A stretch of 64,000 nucleotides of DNA from Bacteroidota bacterium (GTDB lineage Bacteria > Bacteroidota > Bacteroidia > Cytophagales > Cyclobacteriaceae): the NCBI GenBank assembly GCA_018267275.1, contig JAFDYV010000007.1, forward strand, positions 248,001 to 312,000. The letters run 5' to 3'. Below, in pieces: positions 16,758-24,082 of the stretch. Within the stretch, counting starts at the first letter, position 1. Every line of letters starts with the position of its first letter. The position numbers and the translations under genes were made by a program. The notes beneath the pieces were generated by a model that saw nothing but the letters and a program-made list of their open reading frames with translations, searched no databases and was not told the origin of the DNA.

Positions 16758-17882
16758 TTAATAAGTCGGCATGCTTGTATCAATCTCCTTTGCCCAAGCT
16801 AAAATGCCGCCCTTTAGGTTGTAGAGATTAGTGAATCCGTGATTGGACTCCAGCCACTTGACCATATTGCCACTGCGGGCGCCACTGCGGCAATGAATCA
16901 CTACTTGTTTGTCTTTTGCGATTTTATCTACGTTGTGCGGAATTTCTGCCTGTGGGATCAATTCTCCATCAAGGTTGCAGATGTCAAACTCATGTGGTTC
17001 GCGCACGTCAATGAGTTGAAAGTTGGCCTTCGAATCTTTTAAGGCTTTGAGTTCTTGCACAGTTACTTCTTTCATGTCAGTTGTTTTTTTTGGAGCATTA
17101 CAAAAGTCATCATAATCAATCAAACCCAAAATGTTTTTGCGTTCATTTTTATTTGCGATTTGAATGATTTGGCTCTCCATCGTCAATGAGTCAAAAACCA
17201 GAAGTCTGTTTACCAAAGGATCGCCAATGCCAGCCAATACCTTTATTGCTTCGTTTGCTTGAATACTGCCGATAATTCCCGCCAACGCCCCGAGCACACC
17301 GCCTTCTTCGCAGTTGGTTACCGCTTCTGGGCGTGGGGGCAATGGATATAAATCCCGATAGTTGGCGGAGCGTTGGTAATTAAAAACGGCCACTTGCCCT
17401 TCATAACGATAAATAGATGCATGAATGAGCGGAATATCCAACAGCACCGAGGCGTCATTCAGTAGATACCTTGTCGGGAAGTTATCTGTGCAATCGATGA
17501 TCAACTGGAATCCCTTAAGTAAACCAAGTGCATTTGAGGCAATCAACTGATTTACAAATGAGTCGATCTGCACGTGTTGGTTGAGCGCTCGAAGTTTTTC
17601 TGCCGCCACCTGTGCTTTTGGTTGGTTGAGGTCGGCAGCAGTATAAAGTATTTGCCTTTGTAAGTTTGAAAGACTTACGTTGTCATGGTCAAAAATGGCA
17701 ATGTGACCAACGCCTGCCGCTACCAAATATTGCAACACCGGGCAGCCCAACCCGCCAGCACCTACCACCGCCACCCGCGACTGTAATAAGTTTTGCTGTG
17801 CGCTTTCACCAAACTGAGGCAACACAAAATGTCGGCTATACCGCTCGCGTTCTTCTTGTGAAAAATGATTGACTTTGGTCAT
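16758..17882 (-). CDS. moeB: MoeB/ThiF-type adenylyltransferase fused to a rhodanese domain
   Basis: A 374-residue fusion. The E1-like domain (1-245) adenylates the C-terminus of a small sulfur-carrier protein such as MoaD or ThiS: nucleotide-binding GAGGLG at 41-46, the Arg of LSNLQRQILY, Asp130 in DCTDNFPTRY, and Cys191 in TNCEEGGVLG. The C-terminal rhodanese domain (about 272-372) has the active Cys331 in HCRSGARS and would supply sulfur, as in MoeZ/MOCS3-like proteins. The first pair of zinc-binding cysteines found in Escherichia coli MoeB is replaced (NYRD at 174-177), so structural zinc may be absent. It lies 6 bases after the DUF6169-like gene. Confidence 0.93.
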   Translation of the reverse strand: MTKVNHFSQEERERYSRHFVLPQFGESAQQNLLQSRVAVVGAGGLGCPVLQYLVAAGVGHIAIFDHDNVSLSNLQRQILYTAADLNQPKAQVAAEKLRALNQHVQIDSFVNQLIASNALGLLKGFQLIIDCTDNFPTRYLLNDASVLLDIPLIHASIYRYEGQVAVFNYQRSANYRDLYPLPPRPEAVTNCEEGGVLGALAGIIGSIQANEAIKVLAGIGDPLVNRLLVFDSLTMESQIIQIANKNERKNILGLIDYDDFCNAPKKTTDMKEVTVQELKALKDSKANFQLIDVREPHEFDICNLDGELIPQAEIPHNVDKIAKDKQVVIHCRSGARSGNMVKWLESNHGFTNLYNLKGGILAWAKEIDTSMPTY

Positions 17883-17888
17883 TGTCGA

Positions 17889-18371
17889 CTATTTGTCATC
17901 CGCCCTCATGTTCAGTTCTTTGAAGGCAAGAATGATTTCTTTCAAGTTCGGATTTTCTTTATGAACAATCATCGAATTGTAGATTTCGACTCCTTCCACG
18001 ACAGCTAAATCGTCTTCTTTAATCAAACTGCCATCATTGAACCTCCAGAACCAATTATCAAATTTCCTCTTTCTGGCCAGGTGTCGATCATCTAAGTTAT
18101 CACAAACATAAATGGCTACATTTTGAAAACTGTGAAAGAAAACTTGAAAAATAGATACGATGGTTAGACCAATTCGCTCATCGAGTTGGTTTTCATCAGG
18201 ATTACCATTAATCACGTCAATATTGAAGGTGAAGATATGTTCAGCAAATTTTGGGTAGTTGCTAAACAGAGCGCTGTAATTAAGAAAATACACTGAATAT
18301 GTTACAGCTTGGTCGGTAACAAATTCAAAAGAGTAGTCACTATTTTCCTGTAAAGGATACGGGCTTGGCAA
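17889..18371 (-). CDS. DUF6169-like protein
   Basis: A 160-residue cytoplasmic protein resembling the Bacteroidota family DUF6169. The recognisable pattern is DERIGLTIVSIFQVFFHS, followed by a strand with YVCDNLDDRHLARKRKFDNW, then an acidic C-terminal part ending in Lys. The function of the family is unknown. No ATG is available near the start; TTG at 18369-18371 is the best choice and lies inside the end of the small upstream ORF (32-base overlap), which suggests translational coupling. Family recall is from memory and moderately sure. Next gene downstream is the MoeB/rhodanese fusion. Confidence 0.6.
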   Translation of the reverse strand: MPSPYPLQENSDYSFEFVTDQAVTYSVYFLNYSALFSNYPKFAEHIFTFNIDVINGNPDENQLDERIGLTIVSIFQVFFHSFQNVAIYVCDNLDDRHLARKRKFDNWFWRFNDGSLIKEDDLAVVEGVEIYNSMIVHKENPNLKEIILAFKELNMRADDK

Positions 18372-18513
18372 AGTCGAATTTGTCTTTAAGATCGGAAAGT
18401 TTGCCTCCTTTTTTCAAATGCTCATGAATAAACTTTTTGTCGCTAAGCATTTTCTTAAAAATGGCTGCGCCTTTTGAGTTTTTTGAGACCTGATTTCTTA
18501 CTGCGGTTTTCAC
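18340..18513 (-). CDS. Small basic protein overlapping the DUF6169-like gene
   Basis: A 57-codon ORF from GTG (18511-18513) to a TAG at 18340-18342, too short for many gene callers. The product is Lys-rich with a helical centre (NSKGAAIFKKMLSDKKFIHE) and a second helix-like part (KKGGKLSDLKDKFDFAK). The frame opens just four codons before the GTG, so the start is well bounded. It begins 20 bases after the valS stop and overlaps the DUF6169-like start by 32 bases in a different frame. The composition looks like real protein rather than a shadow frame, and without it there would be a 160-base gap. A two-gene module, possibly toxin-antitoxin-like in layout, is conceivable but unproven. Confidence 0.55.
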   Translation of the reverse strand: MKTAVRNQVSKNSKGAAIFKKMLSDKKFIHEHLKKGGKLSDLKDKFDFAKPVSFTGK

Positions 18514-18533
18514 AGAACAAATCTAGCGAAATC

Positions 18534-21194
18534 TTATGACAAATTCTTCAAAGTCTCTTCCAAAGCCTTGATCTTAGCCTCTGCATCCGCTTTCTTCTTT
18601 CTTTCAATTTCAATCACCTCTGGTTTTGCGTTGGCAACAAATTTCTCGTTTGATAGCTTTTTTTCAACTGAAGCCAGAAAGCCTTTTTGGTATTCCAATT
18701 CTTTCATCATCAACTCACGTTCTTTGGCTACGTCCAACTTGCCTTCCATTGGCACAAAGAACTCAGAAGACTTAATCATGAAACCAGCAGCATTATTTAC
18801 TTTTTCGCTCGTCAGTTTCACTTCTTTCAAGTTAGAAAGTTTGGTAATCACCGGCCAAAAGTCTCCCATTAACGATTGTTCTTCTTTGCGAAGAAGTGTT
18901 AGACTTTCCTTTGGCGAAATACCTTTGCTGTTACGCAAATTCCTTATCTCTGTAATGCATTGAAATGCATGTTCTCCGTGTTGCAATACAGCGTTGTTAG
19001 CTTTGCCTCCTGTAGGCCAAGCCGCCACAATCAATCGCTCGCTGTTTGGCCTTTCTTTCAACTCGCCCCACAGTTCTTCTGTAATAAAGGGCATGAACGG
19101 GTGCAACAGCTTTAAAATGGTTTCGAAAAAGTCAACTGTCCTATGGTACGTTGCTTGGTCAATTGGTTTGCCAAACTCTGGTTTTACCATTTCCAAATAC
19201 CAACTGCAGAAATCATCCCAAGTTAACTTATAAGCGGTCATCAACGCATCACTCATTCGGTACTTGCTGTAATGATCATTCAACTCATTAATTGCCTGGT
19301 TTAGTTTTGACTCAAACCATTCGGTCGCCACTTTGTTTTCTCGCGGCTGTTGTTCAGTTGATGTCGTCCAGCCCTTCACCAAACGGAATGCATTCCAAAT
19401 CTTATTCGCAAAATTGCGACCCTGCTCGCACAGCTTTTCGTCAAACAACAGATCGTTGCCCGCGGGTGAGCTAAACAACATACCTGTGCGGACGCCATCG
19501 GCTCCATACTTTTCTATCAACTCAAGCGGGTCGGGCGAGTTGCCCAAGCTCTTTGACATTTTTCTTCCTTGCTTATCGCGCACAATGCCTGTGAGATAAA
19601 CATCTTCAAAAGGCTTCTGGTCTAAGTATTCATAGCCTGCAATGATCATACGTGCCACCCAAAAGAATAAGATCTCCGGTGCGGTCACCAATACCTGTGT
19701 TGGATAGAAGAACGCCAAGTCTGCATTCTTTTGCTTGTCGATTTTTCCGTTTTTGAAATACTCATCGCGGAAGCCATCAAATACCTCTATCGGCCATAGC
19801 CATGAAGATGCCCAAGTGTCGAGTACATCTGGGTCTTGCGTTACATCTTCAGATTTGAGATTTGAGATTTGAGATTTGAGAATGTTGAATGCTTGTTCAC
19901 GTGTTTCAGCCACAGCAAAGGTGCCATCTGGCGCGTACCACGCAGGTATGCGATGCCCCCACCACAACTGACGAGAGATGCACCAATCGCGTACATTCTC
20001 CATCCAGTGGCGATAGGTGTTCTTGAACTTAGCAGGGTACAATCGCACTTCATCTTTCTCCACCGCATCTTTGGCGCGAACGGAAATTTCTTTCATTTTG
20101 ATGAACCACTGCAACGATAGTTTGGGCTCTACCACGGTGTTGGTTCGCTCCGATCGACCGATGCGCGTAACGAATTCCTCTTCTTTCACCAGTAATCCGG
20201 CTTCGCGCAAGTCTTTTACGATTTCCTTGCGTACAGCAAAACGGTCTTTGCCCACAAATTTTGGTAGCTCACATTTTTCGTTTAGCGTGCCATCGTCATT
20301 AATGGTGTCGATCACCGATAATTTGTGACGAACCCCAATTTCGTAGTCGTTCACATCGTGGGCAGGCGTTACTTTCAAGCAGCCCGTTCCAAATGATTTG
20401 TCAACATAGTCATCGGCAATCACCGGAATTTCTCTGTTGATGAAAGGCACCAATACTTTTTTGCCGATTAAGTTTTGGTAACGCTCATCCGTGGGGTTCA
20501 CTGCAATGGCCACATCGCCCATAATGGTTTCGGGACGCTGAGTGGCAATCACCACAAACTCGTTCGATCCTTTAATAGCGTATTTTACTGAATACAAAAT
20601 AGATTTCTCGCCTTCTTCTTTGTACAACACTTCTTCATTCGAGAGTGCGGTCTTCGCTTCGCAGTCCCAGTTGATCATGCGCAAGCCGCGGTAGATATAA
20701 CCTTTGTTGTATAAATCTACGAATACACGAATCACAGCCTTGTAATAGTCCGGGTCCATGGTGAAGTCGGTGCGCTCCCAATCACAACTCGCGCCCAACT
20801 TCTTCAGTTGCTCGAGAATGATGCCACCATACTTTTCTTTCCACTCCCACGCATATTTTAGAAACTCTTCGCGAGAGAGGTCAGATTTTTTGATTCCGCG
20901 CTCGCGCAACATGGCCACAACCTTTGCTTCTGTGGCGATAGATGCATGGTCGGTGCCCGGCACCCAACACGCCACCTTTCCTTCCATGCGTGCTTTTCGA
21001 ATCAACACATCTTGAATGGTGTTGTTGAGCATGTGGCCCATGTGCAATACGCCCGTTACGTTGGGCGGAGGGATAACGATGCTGTAAGATTCTTGGCCTT
21101 CTTTTGGTTCGCCATGGAAAAACCCTTGTTTCATCCATTGTTGGTACCATTTTCCTTCTACTTCGGCCGGGTTGTATTTGGTTGCTAGCGACAT
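18534..21194 (-). CDS. valS: Valyl-tRNA synthetase
   Basis: This 886-residue class I aminoacyl-tRNA synthetase charges tRNA-Val. The ATP-binding HIGH motif appears as HMGH at residues 51-54 (PPPNVTGVLHMGHML) and KMSKS at 545-549. The editing (CP1) domain lies between them, with TQRPETIMGD. The anticodon-binding domain follows (about 620-770) and the C-terminal coiled-coil arm (about 820-886, Lys/Glu-rich) ends the protein, all in normal order. An unusual feature is a short heptanucleotide repeat in the coding sequence (19851-19880) that adds residues ILKSQISNLKSED just before the conserved QDPDVLDTW motif; it keeps the frame. Confidence 0.97.
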   Translation of the reverse strand: MSLATKYNPAEVEGKWYQQWMKQGFFHGEPKEGQESYSIVIPPPNVTGVLHMGHMLNNTIQDVLIRKARMEGKVACWVPGTDHASIATEAKVVAMLRERGIKKSDLSREEFLKYAWEWKEKYGGIILEQLKKLGASCDWERTDFTMDPDYYKAVIRVFVDLYNKGYIYRGLRMINWDCEAKTALSNEEVLYKEEGEKSILYSVKYAIKGSNEFVVIATQRPETIMGDVAIAVNPTDERYQNLIGKKVLVPFINREIPVIADDYVDKSFGTGCLKVTPAHDVNDYEIGVRHKLSVIDTINDDGTLNEKCELPKFVGKDRFAVRKEIVKDLREAGLLVKEEEFVTRIGRSERTNTVVEPKLSLQWFIKMKEISVRAKDAVEKDEVRLYPAKFKNTYRHWMENVRDWCISRQLWWGHRIPAWYAPDGTFAVAETREQAFNILKSQISNLKSEDVTQDPDVLDTWASSWLWPIEVFDGFRDEYFKNGKIDKQKNADLAFFYPTQVLVTAPEILFFWVARMIIAGYEYLDQKPFEDVYLTGIVRDKQGRKMSKSLGNSPDPLELIEKYGADGVRTGMLFSSPAGNDLLFDEKLCEQGRNFANKIWNAFRLVKGWTTSTEQQPRENKVATEWFESKLNQAINELNDHYSKYRMSDALMTAYKLTWDDFCSWYLEMVKPEFGKPIDQATYHRTVDFFETILKLLHPFMPFITEELWGELKERPNSERLIVAAWPTGGKANNAVLQHGEHAFQCITEIRNLRNSKGISPKESLTLLRKEEQSLMGDFWPVITKLSNLKEVKLTSEKVNNAAGFMIKSSEFFVPMEGKLDVAKERELMMKELEYQKGFLASVEKKLSNEKFVANAKPEVIEIERKKKADAEAKIKALEETLKNLS
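19851..19880. repeat. Heptanucleotide tandem repeat inside valS
   Basis: Four copies of AGATTTG plus two bases. Read on the coding strand this is the CAAATCT repeat that I recall as common between genes in Bacteroidota. Here it lies inside an essential coding sequence and encodes about ten extra residues. Confidence 0.85.
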
Positions 21195-21214
21195 ATCTTA
21201 AATGCAAAAGATGG

Positions 21215-21222
21215 CAAAAATA
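21215..21222 (-). promoter_or_regulatory. -7 box for valS
   Basis: On the minus strand TATTTTTG matches TAnnTTTG exactly, 20 bases before the valS start. No clear -33 TTTG is seen at 19-21 bases; only TTTC is close. The short leader leaves little room for a T-box, and none is seen. Confidence 0.35.
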
Positions 21223-21402
21223 GGAATTTGATTGAAAGCATTTTTTGCCGGATCCAGTACACAGAAAAGAGACAAAAAGGCACGTTATTCTGTAATTTTT
21301 TGAAAAAAAAGACATTATGGCATTAAATAATTAGCGGCACACTTTTTCCTGATGGGTGCTTGTGTTTCAAAAATCAATGTTCAACTAAACAAACAAATCT
21401 AT

Positions 21403-21831
21403 ATGAGCATCATTCGTTATAACCCCGCTGACTTTGTACCCACCACATTCAGCAATCTGGTAGACCGATTCTTCAATGAGTCAGTTGCCCGTTCGGGTGG
21501 AAGTTCTTTTGTACCCAAAGTGGACATCATCGAAAACGACAACGCGTTTGAGATTCACTTTGCCGTGCCCGGATTGAACAAAGAAGACTTCAACATTGAG
21601 GTAAAAGACAATTACTTAACTGTGAGTGGCGAACGCAAATTCACCAACGAGAAGAAAGACAAAAATTTCCACAGCATCGAAACCAGCTATGGATCTTTCA
21701 GCCGCTCTTTTTCGTTGCCCGAAAATGTAAATGCCGATAAGGCACAAGCCAAGTATAACAACGGTATTTTGGAATTGACTTTGCCAAAAGACGAAAAGAA
21801 GGTATTAAAGCAAACCATTAAGGTAAGCTAA
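21403..21831 (+). CDS. Small heat-shock protein, Hsp20/alpha-crystallin family
   Basis: A 142-residue ATP-independent chaperone that holds unfolding proteins in the cytoplasm. The alpha-crystallin domain covers about residues 35-135: it begins with VPKVDIIENDNAFEIHFAVP and includes the typical YLTVSGERK segment, the SYGSFSRSFSLPENVN stretch and the A-x-x-x-N-G-I-L-E-L motif (KYNNGILELTLPK). The C-terminus ends QTIKVS, giving the I-x-V anchor. The ATG at 21403 gives the family's usual N-terminus (MSIIRYNPADFVP); a start 17 codons upstream is unlikely. A strong terminator follows at 21890. No CIRCE-type inverted repeat was seen upstream. Confidence 0.95.
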   Translation: MSIIRYNPADFVPTTFSNLVDRFFNESVARSGGSSFVPKVDIIENDNAFEIHFAVPGLNKEDFNIEVKDNYLTVSGERKFTNEKKDKNFHSIETSYGSFSRSFSLPENVNADKAQAKYNNGILELTLPKDEKKVLKQTIKVS

Positions 21832-21889
21832 GAATTTGGTTTGAGGTTTAGGTAAGCCTGCGCGCGGGTTCGCGTGGGTGGTAGTGGGT

Positions 21890-21926
21890 GAACCCTGACG
21901 GACACGTCAGGGTTCTTCTTTTTTTT
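21890..21926 (+). terminator. Rho-independent terminator after hsp20
   Basis: A perfect 11-bp stem GAACCCTGACG / CGTCAGGGTTC with loop GACA is followed by TTCTTTTTTTT. It ends the Hsp20 transcript 58 bases after the stop and separates it from the HtrA gene. Confidence 0.92.
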
Positions 21927-21951
21927 GACTACCTTTCATTTCAAATTTTTT

Positions 21952-23385
21952 ATGAAGCGCTGGCTATTAATTGCAGTTGTTGTGGTATCGTCCATTATCG
22001 GGGCGATGATTGGTTCCTTAGTTACCATTAAAAATCTGGCCGACCGGCCGACTTACAATTCCATCGATCAATACCAAGCGGCCCGTGTGCTGCCAGTCGC
22101 AAGGGTCGATACATCGTTTCGTGTACCCGCAGGGCTAAACTTCCAACTTGCCGCCAAGGCGGTCACACCAGCGGTGGTTCACATCCGAACTGTGCTGGGC
22201 TTAGGCAGCTTTAGTATGAATGCCCTTGATAGTTACATGAATCCCCACGCGCAGTCCTCTGGCTCAGGGGTGATCGTAACCGATGACGGTTACATTGTCA
22301 CCAATCATCATGTTATTGAAGATGCCTCGTCTATTGAAGTGGTGATGAACAATAACCAGCGATTTTATGCAAAGGTTGTTGGAAAAGACCCCAGCACTGA
22401 TTTGGCCCTACTTAAAATCAAGGCGAAAAACTTGCCTTTTGTGCGCTATGGAAATTCAGATAACACGGTGCTAGGCGAATGGGTGTTGGCCATCGGCAAT
22501 CCCTTTGATTTGACTTCCACCGTAACCGCTGGCATTGTAAGCGCTCGTGCTCGTAACATTGGTATTTTGCGCGACAAGAATAATCTTCAAATCGAATCGT
22601 TCATTCAGACCGATGCGGCTGTTAACCCTGGCAACAGTGGGGGCGCGCTGGTGAATTTAAAGGGCGAACTCATTGGCATTAACTCAGCCATTGCAACAGC
22701 CACTGGCAGTTACTCGGGTTATTCATTTGCCATACCTGTAAGTCTAGTGAAAAAAATTGCAGACGACTTGTTGGAGTTTGGTCAGGTGCAACGCGGGTTG
22801 CTTGGTGTGCAAATAGCTGATGTGACGGCTGAGTTAGCCGATGACGAAAAACTCGATGTGGTGCAAGGTGTATTTATCAGAAGCGTTAATAGCGGCAGCG
22901 CTGCAGAAGCAGCCGGCATTGAAACCGGAGATGTGATTCAGGCGATCAACCAACATCTGGTGGCGGGCGTGTCAGAAATGCAAGAGTGGGTGGCAAGGCA
23001 TCGACCTGGTCAAACCATTGAAGTCACTTACCGAAGGGCAGGGCAAAGCCATACGGTAAAGGCTGTTTTGAAAAAGATCGATGGATCGCAAGAGTTGAAG
23101 CGCCTGGAAACACCCAAACCAGAAGGCATCGAGTTGGAAGACCTAACGTACGGAGAGTTGAATCAGCTAAACCTTGACCAGGGCATCCGTGTGAAGTCGG
23201 TGGAAGCTGAGTTGTGGAAAAAATCAGGGCTTTCTGCCGGCTTTGTTGTCACTCACCTCGACAAAGTGCCCGTTGATAGCATTGACGATTTTTACCGGAT
23301 GTTGCAGTGGAAGCGCGGAGGCGTTTTGTTGGAGGGCATTAGCCAAAATGGCCAAAGGGGCACTTTTGCCATAGATTTACCTTAG
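21952..23385 (+). CDS. HtrA/DegQ-type periplasmic serine protease
   Basis: A 477-residue Do-family protease and chaperone for damaged envelope proteins. An N-terminal signal anchor (about 5-27) tethers it to the inner membrane. The trypsin-like domain has the triad His120 (TNHHV), Asp150 (DPSTDLALLKI) and Ser229 (NPGNSGGAL). PDZ1 follows (about 285-375, beginning RGLLGVQIADV) and a weaker PDZ2 (about 385-477). The start at 21952 was chosen over a TTG nine codons upstream because it gives a normal signal anchor and lies after the terminator T-tract. Next to Hsp20 it adds to a stress-related pair, although the terminator shows separate transcription. Confidence 0.93.
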   Translation: MKRWLLIAVVVVSSIIGAMIGSLVTIKNLADRPTYNSIDQYQAARVLPVARVDTSFRVPAGLNFQLAAKAVTPAVVHIRTVLGLGSFSMNALDSYMNPHAQSSGSGVIVTDDGYIVTNHHVIEDASSIEVVMNNNQRFYAKVVGKDPSTDLALLKIKAKNLPFVRYGNSDNTVLGEWVLAIGNPFDLTSTVTAGIVSARARNIGILRDKNNLQIESFIQTDAAVNPGNSGGALVNLKGELIGINSAIATATGSYSGYSFAIPVSLVKKIADDLLEFGQVQRGLLGVQIADVTAELADDEKLDVVQGVFIRSVNSGSAAEAAGIETGDVIQAINQHLVAGVSEMQEWVARHRPGQTIEVTYRRAGQSHTVKAVLKKIDGSQELKRLETPKPEGIELEDLTYGELNQLNLDQGIRVKSVEAELWKKSGLSAGFVVTHLDKVPVDSIDDFYRMLQWKRGGVLLEGISQNGQRGTFAIDLP

Positions 23386-23533
23386 TTTTTTTGACAGATT
23401 TGTCGTCTGCAACAGCTGCTGCCATCGATAACCGTTAATTTGGGCGTCAGGAGCAATTTTTCATTTTGGGTTTTAAAACTCTTTGATGTTGGAAAATCCT
23501 TTTTTTTCAACAATTTTTAAGGCTGGTGTACAC

Positions 23534-23541
23534 TACTTTTG
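23534..23541 (+). promoter_or_regulatory. -7 box for the YfiR-like/receptor pair
   Basis: TACTTTTG matches TAnnTTTG exactly, 25 bases before the YfiR-like start. The -33 position is T-rich but lacks a clean TTTG. Confidence 0.4.
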
Positions 23542-23566
23542 AGGGCTTTTATATCAACTCAAGCTT

Positions 23567-24064
23567 ATGAAGTTGAATTTATTACTTGTCGTGTGTCTGC
23601 TTTGCACATCTGGTTATGGGCAGCATTATGAGACAAAGAAAATTTATGTTTACAGCTTTGCCAAAATGGTTCAGTGGCCAGATGACTACCGTCAAGGCGA
23701 TTTTGAAATTGCTGTGTTGGGCGAAACGCCATTTTTTGAACAGCTCACTGACATGGCTTCTAAGAAGAAGTTAGGTGAGCGCAGCATCAAAGTTGTGAAA
23801 GTCGGCAGCTTGGCAGAATTTAAAAAGAGTCATATCCTGGTCCTTCCGGCAAATCAATCAGGTGCTTTGGCCGATGCATTGAAAAAAGTGGGTGCTAACC
23901 CCACATTGATCGTAACGGAACAAGATGGCTTTGGTGCAAAAGGTAGTGATATCAATTTTGTGATGAAAGACAATAAACTTGCGTTCGAACTCAATCAGGC
24001 CACATTAACAAAGCATAAATTAAAAGCTGCCAACGAATTGATTCGATTGGCCATTCTATTATAA
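23567..24064 (+). CDS. YfiR-family (DUF4154) periplasmic protein
   Basis: A 165-residue protein with a signal peptide (1-18, GYGQ) and one YfiR/DUF4154 domain: YVYSFAKMVQWPDDYRQGDFEIAVLG at the start, a central segment HILVLPANQSGAL, and an end with KDNKLAFELNQATLTKHKLKAANELIRLA. In Pseudomonas, YfiR is a periplasmic regulator that inhibits the diguanylate cyclase YfiN. Here the gene is followed after 18 bases by a two-helix membrane receptor with a large periplasmic loop, a natural binding partner. The usual regulatory cysteines of Pseudomonas YfiR are not evident in the mature part. The exact signal is unknown. Confidence 0.85.
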   Translation: MKLNLLLVVCLLCTSGYGQHYETKKIYVYSFAKMVQWPDDYRQGDFEIAVLGETPFFEQLTDMASKKKLGERSIKVVKVGSLAEFKKSHILVLPANQSGALADALKKVGANPTLIVTEQDGFGAKGSDINFVMKDNKLAFELNQATLTKHKLKAANELIRLAILL

Positions 24065-24082
24065 AACGTCTATTCTTGCGCC

